The position numbers and the translations under genes are program-made. The notes beneath the pieces are model-generated. The model had not been told where the DNA came from, did not search any database, and was given only the letters and a program-made list of their open reading frames with translations. Source: Clostridium puniceum (lineage in GTDB: Bacteria; Bacillota; Clostridia; Clostridiales; Clostridiaceae). From it: 64,000 bases of DNA. Shown piece by piece: positions 1 to 7,995 of this stretch (position 1 is the stretch's first letter; each line of letters starts with the position of its first letter). The stretch spans positions 26,761-90,760 of the forward strand of contig NZ_LZZM01000080.1 of NCBI RefSeq assembly GCF_002006345.1, given 5' to 3'.

Positions 1-1246
1 CATTAGATATTATGCATGTATTTGGTTTATAGCACTCATAATGACGAGCAATCCACATTTTATGTGCACCAACATCCGAAATAACTATATCATCTGGCTT
101 CATTACCTTTCTAATATCAGCTAAAATCTTTTGCGGTTTCATAGGAAATGATATATCCTCAAAATAGCCTGCAAACTCTGCCATAATCTTTTTCTTTATA
201 GCTAAGGCACATTCTGGCTCTTTTTTCGCTGTAGTTCTTCTTTCTATATTTAATAGAGATTCTGAAATATCACCAACTACTTCTACCTTTGTTTGGTATA
301 ATTTATTAATATGCGCAGGTCTATTATCAATATGTATAATTTCTATATTACCATGTGGATTCCATTTTGATGGAGCATATTCTACAATATCATAACCAAC
401 TGCTATTACAAGATCAGCTTTTTCAATTACTTTATTTACATAATCTTTTTGTGGAATGCCAATAGTAGATATAAAATAAGGATTATCACAAGGTATAATT
501 CCCTTTGACATCATTGTTACTACTACAGGAATCTTTAAATCAGTTGCAAATTTAGTTAAAGCTTCACTTGCATATCCTCTTACTGCACTGCTTCCTGCTA
601 GTATTACTGGATTTTTTGCTTTAAATATTTCTGCTGCTGCTTCTTCAATTGTTTCAAGTTCTGCAAATTCTTTTGGCGGTATCTTTTTCATCAAAGGTCT
701 TTCATTTGAATCAACAGGCATTTTAGCTATATTTACAGGCAAATCTATATGACATGCTCCTGGTTTTTCACTTTCTGCATATTTAAATGCAATGCGAACA
801 ATTTCATTTACTGTATTAGGACGTACTATCATCTTTGTCCTCTTTGTAATTGGCTCAAACATTTTACACAAATCTAAAAATTGATGAGATGTAATATGCA
901 TTCTTTCTGTACCTACTTGTCCTGTAATGGCAATAAGTGGTGCCCCATCACTATGCGCATCTGCAACACCAGTCACTAAATTTGTTGCCCCTGGTCCAAG
1001 TGTAGCTAAACAAACACCTGCTTTTCCAGTTAATCTGCCATATACATCAGCCATGAACGCAGCCCCCTGTTCATGTCTAGTTGTAATAAATTCAATAGAA
1101 GAATCATATACTGCATTCATGACCTCTAAATTTTCTTCCCCTGGAATACCAAATATATATTTAACCCCTTCTTCTTCTAAGCATTTAACTAGAAGCTGGG
1201 CAGTATTCAAACTTACTTGTCCTATTTCACAACTTTTTTTATCCAT
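1..1246 (-). CDS. Acetolactate synthase-type ThDP enzyme (3' part outside window)
   Basis: The minus frame opens at ATG 1244-1246 after a GGAG ribosome site and stays open to the window edge, giving about 415 residues of an expected 540 or so. It begins MDKKSCEIGQVSLNTAQLLV and carries the N-terminal ThDP pyrimidine-binding signature FGIPGEEN, the catalytic Glu region TTRHEQGAAFMADVYGRLTG and LGPGATNLVTGVADAHSDGAP. A central domain and the start of the C-terminal pyrophosphate domain (SDVGAHKMWIARHY) follow. The family condenses two pyruvates to 2-acetolactate, for branched-chain amino acids or acetoin. No regulatory subunit or acetolactate decarboxylase is visible, so the catabolic or anabolic role is open. 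The missing C-terminus leaves other ThDP decarboxylases formally possible. Confidence 0.85.
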   Translation of the reverse strand, partial: MDKKSCEIGQVSLNTAQLLVKCLEEEGVKYIFGIPGEENLEVMNAVYDSSIEFITTRHEQGAAFMADVYGRLTGKAGVCLATLGPGATNLVTGVADAHSDGAPLIAITGQVGTERMHITSHQFLDLCKMFEPITKRTKMIVRPNTVNEIVRIAFKYAESEKPGACHIDLPVNIAKMPVDSNERPLMKKIPPKEFAELETIEEAAAEIFKAKNPVILAGSSAVRGYASEALTKFATDLKIPVVVTMMSKGIIPCDNPYFISTIGIPQKDYVNKVIEKADLVIAVGYDIVEYAPSKWNPHGNIEIIHIDNRPAHINKLYQTKVEVVGDISESLLNIERRTTAKKEPECALAIKKKIMAEFAGYFEDISFPMKPQKILADIRKVMKPDDIVISDVGAHKMWIARHYECYKPNTCIISN

Positions 1247-1395
1247 CGTTTTTCTCCATTTCTAACTAATAATTTCTACCACATGAGCTTTTACTTTATA
1301 ATAAAATGTCTACGCTACAATTACTTTGTGGTAAAATTCTTTCAATTTAATATTCTCAAAAATTTTATATAACCAACTTTTTATTTTTCTAGGTA

Positions 1396-1430
1396 TAAAA
1401 AAAGAGCCTTGGCATATATGCCAAAGCTCC
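1396..1430 (-). terminator. Intrinsic terminator of the merR-kinase-regulator operon
   Basis: On the minus strand, a stem of GAGC/GCTC and TTGGCA/TGCCAA with one-base bulges is followed by seven T residues. It lies about 100 bases past the stop of the response regulator, so it should end that operon before the acetolactate synthase gene. Confidence 0.8.
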
Positions 1431-1532
1431 GTTGCTTTCTAAACATTAAACAAATTATATATATTATCATTACTATAGTCAATAAATTTTATTATTTTGT
1501 GTTTTCTGTAGTTTTTTGTAGCTTGTACATTT

Positions 1533-2411
1533 TTACTTTGTCATTTTAATTAATATACCTTCAATAAATTTTTTAGTATTTATCTTCCCTTGACTTCCTG
1601 ACGAATTTTTTAAATATTTCATCTCTTGTTCCACTTGTTTAATTTCAAAAAGAGATGATGCATATTCCTTATATATAATATTCTCTGTATCATTTATACC
1701 TAAATCAGCTACTGAAGTCATAGCTTTATTAATTGTTCTTCTAATACGTTGTTCCATTGATCTAAAATTAATCAATGCTAACGAATCACCATATAACCTT
1801 TTTGAAACCTCCATATAAATTTCTTTTAGCTGATATGGTCTTGATGGATTCATTTGCTTTTTATTGATTATTTCTAATATTACAAGTTTTAGTTCATCAA
1901 CTCCAGCTGTCCCTACAATATTTATATCAGAAAAAATTTGTATTAATTTTTCTTCTAGAGAATATTTTACTTCCTTTTTTGCATCTTTAACTTTCTCTTG
2001 AAGAACTACACTTTTAATCATTGAAATAGATTTTTCTAATTCAACTTGCTTTTTTACATTGCTAATTACACTTACAGTCTCAATCATATTAATAGGCTTG
2101 TTCAAATAAAAAAGTATTCCACTTTTATAAGCATTGGAAATCATTTCTACTTCTTCAACTTGAGATAACATTATAATTTTACCATTATATCCATTGTTAA
2201 CAGTGTTCTTCACAATTTCAATACCATCTACCTCTGGTAATAACAAATCAATCAAAACAATATCTGGATTTAATTCTACAATAATGTCTTGTGCCTCTTT
2301 TCCTGTCGTCAATATTGATATTACCTTTCCTAATTGATTATTTTTGATTGTTTGCTCCAAAATTTTGCATATTGCTATATCATCATCAATAATTATAAAT
2401 GTTATTTCCAT
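1533..2411 (-). CDS. Response regulator, GlnL/YcbB-like
   Basis: A 292-residue regulator. The N-terminal receiver domain has the acidic pair at IIDDD (about residues 8-10), the phospho-acceptor Asp in VLIDLLLPE (about 55) and the conserved Lys in LNKPIN. The C-terminal half (about 150-290) is not an OmpR or NarL domain. It resembles the YcbB/GlnL C-terminal domain, recognised by SRPYQLKEIYMEVSKRLYGD and the RSMEQRIRRTINKA helix. In Bacillus the YcbA/YcbB (GlnK/GlnL) pair responds to glutamine and activates glutaminase and glutamine uptake genes. No such target gene is adjacent here. The gene starts 16 bases after the sensor kinase and is co-transcribed with it. Phosphorylation by that kinase is inferred from context. 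Confidence 0.85.
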   Translation of the reverse strand: MEITFIIIDDDIAICKILEQTIKNNQLGKVISILTTGKEAQDIIVELNPDIVLIDLLLPEVDGIEIVKNTVNNGYNGKIIMLSQVEEVEMISNAYKSGILFYLNKPINMIETVSVISNVKKQVELEKSISMIKSVVLQEKVKDAKKEVKYSLEEKLIQIFSDINIVGTAGVDELKLVILEIINKKQMNPSRPYQLKEIYMEVSKRLYGDSLALINFRSMEQRIRRTINKAMTSVADLGINDTENIIYKEYASSLFEIKQVEQEMKYLKNSSGSQGKINTKKFIEGILIKMTK

Positions 2412-2427
2412 AAAACCCCCTTAATCA

Positions 2428-3693
2428 TTAACGGTTTTCTAATTTTAAAATTGGTATTTTAACTATGAATTCTGTACCTTGGTTAATACTGCTTTTTACT
2501 TCTATTGTTCCACCTAAATCTTCTATAAGATTTTTCACATGACACAATCCTATTCCTGTAGACATAGCCCCAGTATCATTATTAAATTTAGTTGAAAATC
2601 CAACATTAAATATATATGGTAATATATCTTCGTCAATTCCTGTTCCATCATCTGAAACTAAAAGCAATAATTTTTCTTCTGATATTTCTCCAATTACACT
2701 TATTATATTTTTACTAATACAAGCTTCAATTGCATTAATAATTAAATTATTTAAAATAGAGAATATATCATAATACCTTTTAATATAATAATCCTTTTCT
2801 AATTTAAATTCTATATAAACATTAGCATTAAAACTCTCTATCTGCCTTTTCGTATTATCAGATATTATAGAAAAAATTTCCGAGATAGACATATATTCTG
2901 TTTTTTCCACATTTTCTATTAATTGATTAATTCCCTTGAGTACACGATCATTATTTTTACGAATTTCATGAGCATTTTGCGCAATTGCTAATGCTTTAGT
3001 TGAAACTTGTGATTTACCTTTAGTCAATTCATATAAATTATATGCGTCTTTCATAACATTATTTAAATCATTAGTAGATTTCTGCAAATAAAATGCTTCA
3101 GCATGTATCTTTGAAACCATTAAATTTAATTCTGAATAACGCTTTTGGTGTTCAGCTTTTTTAATATATAATTTTTGATAATTATATATTAAAAAAGCTA
3201 TACATTGAATAGATGCTCTAATAAATCCAGTAATTAAAATCACCTTTATAGTTGATATAGAAAACATACTTCTGACTAATATCTCTATAATATTACATAT
3301 TATATCAAAACATATTAAATGAAAAAATAAGTTCACTATGGATTTATTAGCCTTATTCAAAGGAAACATTGTTCCTAGAATTCCATAAGAAATATAAAAT
3401 ATAACTGCTGGAATAAACTGAATTATAAGATCATTGGAATACATATCCGAAGATCTTATTAATCCAATACTACGTATAAATGCAGTAAAAATACCAGCAA
3501 TTATTCCAATTAAAAATGGATATATTTTTTTACTAATAGAAAATATAAAGCCAATTGCAATAACTCCAAGACTTAAAACGAATTTACTATTAAAAGGATA
3601 AATATATATTTGAGCAAAAATACTGATCATAATAGAAAAAAGTATACTATTTTTCAAACAAATTTTAGTTTTAACTTTTAATTTTTCTTTCAT
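2428..3693 (-). CDS. Membrane sensor histidine kinase, GlnK/YcbA-like
   Basis: 421 residues. Residues 15-175 are strongly hydrophobic, with about five or six membrane segments. A helical region contains a likely phospho-acceptor His in QNAHEIRKNNDRVLKGI. The C-terminal GHKL ATPase domain has an N box (ILNNLIINAIEAC), a G1 box (VSDDGTGIDEDI) and a G2 box (GIGLCHVKNLIEDLGG). It lacks the common HisKA domain and fits the GlnK/DcuS/CitA style of kinase. The ATG overlaps the stop of the upstream truncated CMD gene (ATGA), so translation is probably coupled. The ligand is unknown; glutamine is suggested only by similarity of the pair to YcbA/YcbB. Confidence 0.87.
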   Translation of the reverse strand: MKEKLKVKTKICLKNSILFSIMISIFAQIYIYPFNSKFVLSLGVIAIGFIFSISKKIYPFLIGIIAGIFTAFIRSIGLIRSSDMYSNDLIIQFIPAVIFYISYGILGTMFPLNKANKSIVNLFFHLICFDIICNIIEILVRSMFSISTIKVILITGFIRASIQCIAFLIYNYQKLYIKKAEHQKRYSELNLMVSKIHAEAFYLQKSTNDLNNVMKDAYNLYELTKGKSQVSTKALAIAQNAHEIRKNNDRVLKGINQLIENVEKTEYMSISEIFSIISDNTKRQIESFNANVYIEFKLEKDYYIKRYYDIFSILNNLIINAIEACISKNIISVIGEISEEKLLLLVSDDGTGIDEDILPYIFNVGFSTKFNNDTGAMSTGIGLCHVKNLIEDLGGTIEVKSSINQGTEFIVKIPILKLENR

Positions 3694-3902
3694 TGTGCTA
3701 TCAGTGATGCTACTACTGCAATTTCTTTTGATTTTAAATCCAGTCCTTCTCTTGAATATATATCACCAAAGCTATATTCTATAATGTATTTTCCTAAGCC
3801 TGGACATATATCCTTTAAATTATTTTCTACTTCCAGTCTTGCTTTTCCATCTATCTCAAGTAATTTTTTATATCCTCTTTCAAATCTACTTTCCTTCTCC
3901 AT
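3690..3902 (-). pseudogene. Carboxymuconolactone decarboxylase-family protein, 3'-truncated
   Basis: Starts at ATG 3900-3902, placed by a GGAGG-type site inside the end of merR (17-base overlap). The 70 residues match the first half of a short CMD-family (AhpD-like) protein: RFERGYKKLLEIDG, GLGKYIIEYSFGDIYSREGL and LDLKSKEIAVVASLI. The product stops just where the family normally continues into the helix and His-containing half. The stop overlaps the start of the sensor kinase. CMD genes of this type often follow a merR gene. I infer that a deletion removed the 3' half and brought the kinase gene into the operon. The remnant may be non-functional, or kept only for translational coupling. Confidence 0.65.
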
Positions 3903-4269
3903 TAATCTGTTCCTCCATTTCATTATAAATCCCAATTTTCTTTTTAACATAATTTCTTGCTTCTAATAATTTATCAATTTCTGTATTTATTGTTTCCAAA
4001 TGCTCCTTCATAATATGTTTTCTTTCTGAAACTGTACAATCTCCCATATGCCTTAATCTTGCATATTCTTTCATCTTATTTATATTCATTCTAGTTTCTC
4101 TAAGCCTGTTTATTACGTCAAGCCATTTTAAATCCTGTTCACTATAAACTCTTTTTCCCGATGAGTTTCTTTTTATATCCTTAATAAGTCCAATACTTTC
4201 ATAATATCTAAGTGTATGAGGTTTTAATTTAGTCAATTTTGACACCCCACTTATTTCTAGTTCTAACAT
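3886..4269 (-). CDS. MerR-family transcriptional regulator
   Basis: 127 residues. An N-terminal winged helix-turn-helix has the MerR signature GVSKLTKLKPHTLRYYESIGLI, followed by KRVYSEQDLKWLDVI and a long coiled dimerisation helix to the C-terminus (EHLETINTEIDKLLEARNYV). There is one Cys (GDC) and no metal-binding loop, so this is not a metal sensor of the CueR type. The short C-terminus is typical of small stress or aromatic-responsive MerR proteins. It heads an operon with the truncated CMD gene and the two-component pair. The promoter in front (4291-4321) has the long spacer and palindrome expected for autoregulation. Confidence 0.9.
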   Translation of the reverse strand: MLELEISGVSKLTKLKPHTLRYYESIGLIKDIKRNSSGKRVYSEQDLKWLDVINRLRETRMNINKMKEYARLRHMGDCTVSERKHIMKEHLETINTEIDKLLEARNYVKKKIGIYNEMEEQINGEGK

Positions 4270-4290
4270 AAACTTCCTCCTAGTAAAAAA

Positions 4291-4321
4291 AGAATATCAC
4301 TTAAAGTTCACTTTAAGTCAA
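4291..4321 (-). promoter_or_regulatory. MerR-type promoter with palindromic operator
   Basis: On the minus strand: -35 TTGACT (4316-4321), a 19-base spacer and -10 TATTCT (4291-4296). The spacer region holds the perfect palindrome ACTTAAAGT-GA-ACTTTAAGT (4299-4318). The elongated 19-bp spacing with a dyad between the boxes is the classic MerR-family arrangement, and the merR start lies 22 bases further on. Confidence 0.85.
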
Positions 4322-4412
4322 TAATAAAATTATTTTACTTATTATACCAAGCATACTTTTTTAAGTATAGGAGAAAATTAAATGAATATAAAAATAAGAG
4401 AGGTGTACTGTA

Positions 4413-5048
4413 ATGAAAAAAATTTTTAGAACTTTATCATTGTTTATGTTATTTATCACATTTTTACTGCCTGTTAAGGTCTTTGCCATGGACACTGATA
4501 TTCCCTTAAAGAATTCTATAGTAAATCTTAAGATGGCTGAAAGAAAACTTTGGATTGATCATGTTGGATGGACCCGAAGTTTTATTATTTCTGATTTAGC
4601 ATCACTTCCTGATAAAGATGTTACTCTTCAAAGATTACTTAAAAATCAAGATGATATTGGTGCTTCAATAAAGCCTTATTATGGAGAAGATGGTGGAAAT
4701 AAGCTTTCACAACTTTTAAGAGAGCATATTTCACTTGGAGGTCAAGTTGTTGATGCTGCTAAAAGCAATAATAAAGCAGCCTTAGATAAATATAATAATT
4801 TATGGTACAAAAATGCAGATGAAATTTCTGACTTTCTGTCTAGTGCAAATAAAAATTTATCTAATTCAGAATTAAAAGATATGTTACATAAACACTTGGA
4901 TTTAGTCACTGCTCAAGTGGTTGCTAGAATAAATAAAGACTGGAAAGCTGATATTGAAAATTATGATAAAGGTGAAGATCATATGATTAAGTTTGCTGAT
5001 ATAATTTCAAATGGAATTGTTAAGCAATTTCCTGAAAAATTTGCTTAA
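4413..5048 (+). CDS. Secreted all-helical protein of unknown function
   Basis: 211 residues with a clear Sec signal peptide (MKKIFRTLSLFMLFITFLLP, likely cut after VFA near residue 25). The mature part is predicted helical, with regularly spaced His-containing helices: LWIDHVGWTRSF, LLREHISLGGQVV and LHKHLDLVTAQVV. This suggests a four-helix bundle. I do not recognise a named function. A GAGAGGTG ribosome site lies 8 bases before the ATG. A 15-codon frame with its own GGAGAA site (4382-4429) overlaps the start. A small hairpin at 5063-5085 follows the gene. It is transcribed away from the merR operon; a functional link is not shown. Confidence 0.75.
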   Translation: MKKIFRTLSLFMLFITFLLPVKVFAMDTDIPLKNSIVNLKMAERKLWIDHVGWTRSFIISDLASLPDKDVTLQRLLKNQDDIGASIKPYYGEDGGNKLSQLLREHISLGGQVVDAAKSNNKAALDKYNNLWYKNADEISDFLSSANKNLSNSELKDMLHKHLDLVTAQVVARINKDWKADIENYDKGEDHMIKFADIISNGIVKQFPEKFA

Positions 5049-5062
5049 TATATACTTTGGTT

Positions 5063-5085
5063 TAGGGCTCCTTTAAGAAGCCCTA
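5063..5085 (+). terminator. Probable weak terminator
   Basis: The 7-base stem TAGGGCT/AGCCCTA with a 9-base loop, followed by an AT-rich stretch without a long T run. It lies 15 bases after the secreted-protein stop codon. Confidence 0.5.
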
Positions 5086-5174
5086 ATTATTATAGTCTAA
5101 TTTTATGCATTCCTTTATAAGTTCTATTTTTAATAATAATCATCATATACCATAATTTTTTTGTTAATAAATTT

Positions 5175-5335
5175 CTATCCCTTCTTGTTTAATGCCATAA
5201 TAAGTTCATTTGCTATTGGAATTGCCTTTGTAAGTATAGCATTAACATTAAATGATTCATAAAAAATTCATTTGAAATATTTAATATAACTTCTCTTATA
5301 GGCTGAATTTCATATTTACTTTGACCGTCTATCAT
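5175..5335 (-). pseudogene. Small frameshifted reading frame, unknown family
   Basis: On the minus strand a GGAGAA site precedes ATG 5333-5335 and a coding-looking start (MIDGQSKYEIQPIREVILNI). The frame then loses its sense. In another frame it resumes as ESFNVNAILTKAIPIANELI and ends MALNKKG-stop at 5175. The total of 161 bases is one base off a multiple of three, so a single-base indel would join the two parts into a protein of about 53 residues. It could be a decayed small gene or a sequencing error. The rest of the 5049-5395 gap shows nothing else. Confidence 0.4.
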
Positions 5336-5395
5336 CAACTTCTCCTATTTCTGATTACTTCACATAATAGCTACTTTTTCAATAATTACTTTTGT

Positions 5396-7303
5396 TTATA
5401 ATTCTTTATTTTTAATTTCCTTACTAATTCTTTCAATCAAATCCTCTAATTTTAAAGTCCCTTCATCTCCATTTTTTCTACTGCGCAATGAAACTTTGTT
5501 CTCTTTTTTCTCCTTTTCTCCAATGATAATAATATAAGGAACTCTTTCATTTCTAGCTTCTCTTATTTTATATCCTATCTTTTCATCTTTATAATCTATT
5601 TCAATTCTTATTCCATTTATATTCAATTCCTTTTTAATACTGTCACAATAATCATTGAATTTATTTGATATAGGTAGAACTTTTACTTGAACTGGAGCAA
5701 TCCATGTTGGGAATTTTCCTGCAAAATGTTCAATTAATATACCTATGAATCTTTCTATACTTCCAAATATTACTCTATGAATAACTATTGGTTTATGTTT
5801 TTCTCCATCACTTCCAATATAGTCTAATTCAAATCTTTGAGGTAATTGGAAATCTAATTGAATTGTTCCACATTGCCATGTTCTTCCTATGCTATCCTCA
5901 AGGTGAAAGTCTATTTTAGGTCCATAAAAGGCTCCATCACCTTCATTAACCTTATAATTTAAGTTCAACTCATCTAATGCACCTTTTAAAGAACTTTCTG
6001 CAAACCACCAATCTTCATCACTTCCCATAGAATCCTCTGGTCTTGTAGAAAGTTCAAGGTTATATTTGAATCCAAATTTTGAATATACCTTATCAATAAG
6101 ATCAATAACTCCTTTTATTTCTGATTTTATTTGATTTGGTAACATAAATATATGAGCATCATCTTGAGTAAACGCTCTTACTCTCATAAGTCCATGTAAT
6201 GCTCCTGAAAGTTCATGCCTATGAACTCTTCCAAGTTCACCTACTCTCATTGGAAAATCTCTATATGAATGAGCTTCAGATTTATAAACTAACATTCCTC
6301 CAGGGCAGTTCATTGGTTTTAATGCAAATTCTTCCTCATCAATCATTGAAGTATACATATTTTCTTTATAATGATACCAATGTCCTGAAGTTTCCCATAA
6401 CTTTTTATTAAGCATTATTGGTGTTTCAATCTCAACATAACCTGCTTCTGAATGCAGCTTTCTCCAAAAATCAATTAAAGTATTTTTAAGAATTACCCCT
6501 TTAGGCAAGAAAAATGGAAATCCTGGACCTTCGTTAGTAAAAGTAAATAATTTCAAATCCTTTCCTAACTTTCTATGATCTCTTTTTTTAGCTTCCTCTA
6601 AATTATGCAAATGACTTTCTAATTCTGTTTTATTAGAAAATGCTACACCATATACTCTTTGTAGCATCTTATTCTTCTCATTACCTCTCCAATATGCTCC
6701 AGCTACGCTTGTTAATTTAAATGCTTTAACATATTTTGTAGAAGGAATATGAGGACCTCTACAAAGATCAATATAATCTCCCTGCTTATACAAAGATATA
6801 TCTTCACCTTCTGGTAAATCATTAATAAGCTCTATTTTGTACGTTTCTCCTTTTTCCTCCATTAGCCTTATTGCTTCTTTTCTAGAAACATCAATTTTCT
6901 CAAATTTTAAATTTTCATTAATTATATTATTCATTTCTGCTTCAATCTTATTTAAATCTTCAGCACTTAATGGATTTTCAATATCAAAATCATAATAAAA
7001 TCCATTTTCTATTGAAGGTCCTATAGCAAGTTTTGAATTATTATAAATTCTCTTAACTGCTTGAGCCATAATATGAGAAGTAGAATGTCTAATTACTTCA
7101 ACTGCTTTTTCATCATCATATGTTAAAATGCTTACCTCATCATTGTCTTTTAGTTTATAATTTAAATCTACTAAGGTACCATTTACTTCTCCTACTATTG
7201 CTGATTTAGCTAAATTTTTGCTAATTGAATTTGCAAGATCATAAATATTAGAATCCTCATATATTTCTTTTATTGATCCATCTTTAAGTTTTATACTTAT
7301 CAT
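5396..7303 (-). CDS. thrS: Threonyl-tRNA synthetase
   Basis: 635 residues, the usual ThrRS length. The order is a TGS domain (1-60), an editing domain (HSTSHIMAQAVKRIYN and the SVAGAYWRG region, to about 235), a class II catalytic core (GPGFPFFLPKG, then MNCPGGM with the zinc Cys, and RVHRHELSGALHGLMRVRAF with the TQDDAHIF motif) and a C-terminal anticodon-binding domain (WIAPVQVKVLPI onward). The zinc His of the late motif lies in IVIHRVIFGSIERFIGIL. It charges tRNA-Thr in the cytoplasm. It is controlled by the T-box leader directly upstream, so expression should rise when charged tRNA-Thr is scarce. AAGGAGGT precedes the start. Confidence 0.98.
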   Translation of the reverse strand: MISIKLKDGSIKEIYEDSNIYDLANSISKNLAKSAIVGEVNGTLVDLNYKLKDNDEVSILTYDDEKAVEVIRHSTSHIMAQAVKRIYNNSKLAIGPSIENGFYYDFDIENPLSAEDLNKIEAEMNNIINENLKFEKIDVSRKEAIRLMEEKGETYKIELINDLPEGEDISLYKQGDYIDLCRGPHIPSTKYVKAFKLTSVAGAYWRGNEKNKMLQRVYGVAFSNKTELESHLHNLEEAKKRDHRKLGKDLKLFTFTNEGPGFPFFLPKGVILKNTLIDFWRKLHSEAGYVEIETPIMLNKKLWETSGHWYHYKENMYTSMIDEEEFALKPMNCPGGMLVYKSEAHSYRDFPMRVGELGRVHRHELSGALHGLMRVRAFTQDDAHIFMLPNQIKSEIKGVIDLIDKVYSKFGFKYNLELSTRPEDSMGSDEDWWFAESSLKGALDELNLNYKVNEGDGAFYGPKIDFHLEDSIGRTWQCGTIQLDFQLPQRFELDYIGSDGEKHKPIVIHRVIFGSIERFIGILIEHFAGKFPTWIAPVQVKVLPISNKFNDYCDSIKKELNINGIRIEIDYKDEKIGYKIREARNERVPYIIIIGEKEKKENKVSLRSRKNGDEGTLKLEDLIERISKEIKNKEL

Positions 7304-7339
7304 AACTTATTACCTCCTTTTACAATATTTTATTAATTT

Positions 7340-7592
7340 TTATACAAAAAAAGCATTCATCCCAGCTTGGGACGAATGCATAATATCCGTGGTTCCACCC
7401 AAATTGAATTAAACTAATTCAATTCTTCTCAAATATTTTAACGACTTCCACCGATGGCATTTTGCTAATTATAGCTAATCAACCATAGCTCCAGGGTAGT
7501 TTTTCTCATAGTCATATTTAGAAATGCTTACAGTCGGTGGCATCTCCTCTCTGAAAACTGTAGTCTATAATACTTGTCCCTTTCATTGCTTA
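7340..7592 (-). promoter_or_regulatory. T-box riboswitch of thrS
   Basis: Reading the minus strand, the leader shows an AGAGAG Stem I base, a long Stem I region, the conserved antiterminator core TGGGTGGAACCACGG (about 7386-7400) and then an intrinsic terminator. This is the standard tRNA-sensing architecture in front of a Gram-positive synthetase gene. The segment AACTACCC (about 7491-7499) contains candidate Thr specifier codons (ACU and ACC). I could not settle which one is used. Confidence 0.95.
7346..7380 (-). terminator. T-box terminator hairpin
   Basis: GCATTCGTCCCA pairs with TGGGATGAATGC and is followed by a run of seven T on the minus strand. This is the regulated terminator of the thrS leader, alternative to the antiterminator that contains the T-box core. 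Confidence 0.92.
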
Positions 7593-7642
7593 TTTTATAT
7601 TAAATTCTAAAGAGTTTTGTGCACTAGCTCTTATTGTGATAA

Positions 7643-7671
7643 ATAATATCACTTTTGTAACATGTTGTAAA
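7643..7671 (-). promoter_or_regulatory. Likely thrS promoter
   Basis: -35 TTTACA (7666-7671), 17-base spacer, -10 TATTAT (7643-7648) on the minus strand. It sits about 50 bases upstream of the recognisable T-box leader, the expected place for its start site. Confidence 0.65.
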
Positions 7672-7860
7672 TAGTTTTTATTATTTTAATAAAATTTACT
7701 TATCATATAAGTTTACATTAACAGAGGGATAAAGTAAGCATCTAAGTATATACTATAAATTTTAGTTCTCATATATAATTTTATTATGCTCTAGATCATT
7801 TCCTCTGACACCTCTAACTCAAGTTATTTCCTATATTTATACATTAGTAACATATATAAA

Positions 7861-7987
7861 TTAGACTTTTAGCATGAAAATATTATTAATAACCTTTGAA
7901 ATAACACGTTCTAGATCTTCAGTTTCGCCAGTTGTTAAATCAACTAATTCTATTCCAGCAAAAGTAAATGCAACCATTGGGATAAAA
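7861..7987 (-). pseudogene. Amino acid permease remnant
   Basis: Between the AraC gene stop (7996) and a stop at 7861, the minus strand encodes IPMVAFTFAGIELVDLTTGE followed by TEDLERVISKVINNI. This is the conserved segment around the middle of APC-family amino acid permeases of the AroP/GabP/CycA group (FAGIELVG.T.GE...P...IP.AINNI). Only about 40 residues remain, with no upstream or downstream permease sequence, so this is a relic left by deletion. The rest of the stretch 7684-7860 shows nothing recognisable. Confidence 0.7.
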
Positions 7988-7995
7988 CATTTTAT

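Noticed and set aside
927..1265. Open frame on the plus strand, 112 residues
   Set aside because: It is the reverse of the acetolactate synthase-type gene, with Ser/Pro-rich shadow composition and no ribosome site.
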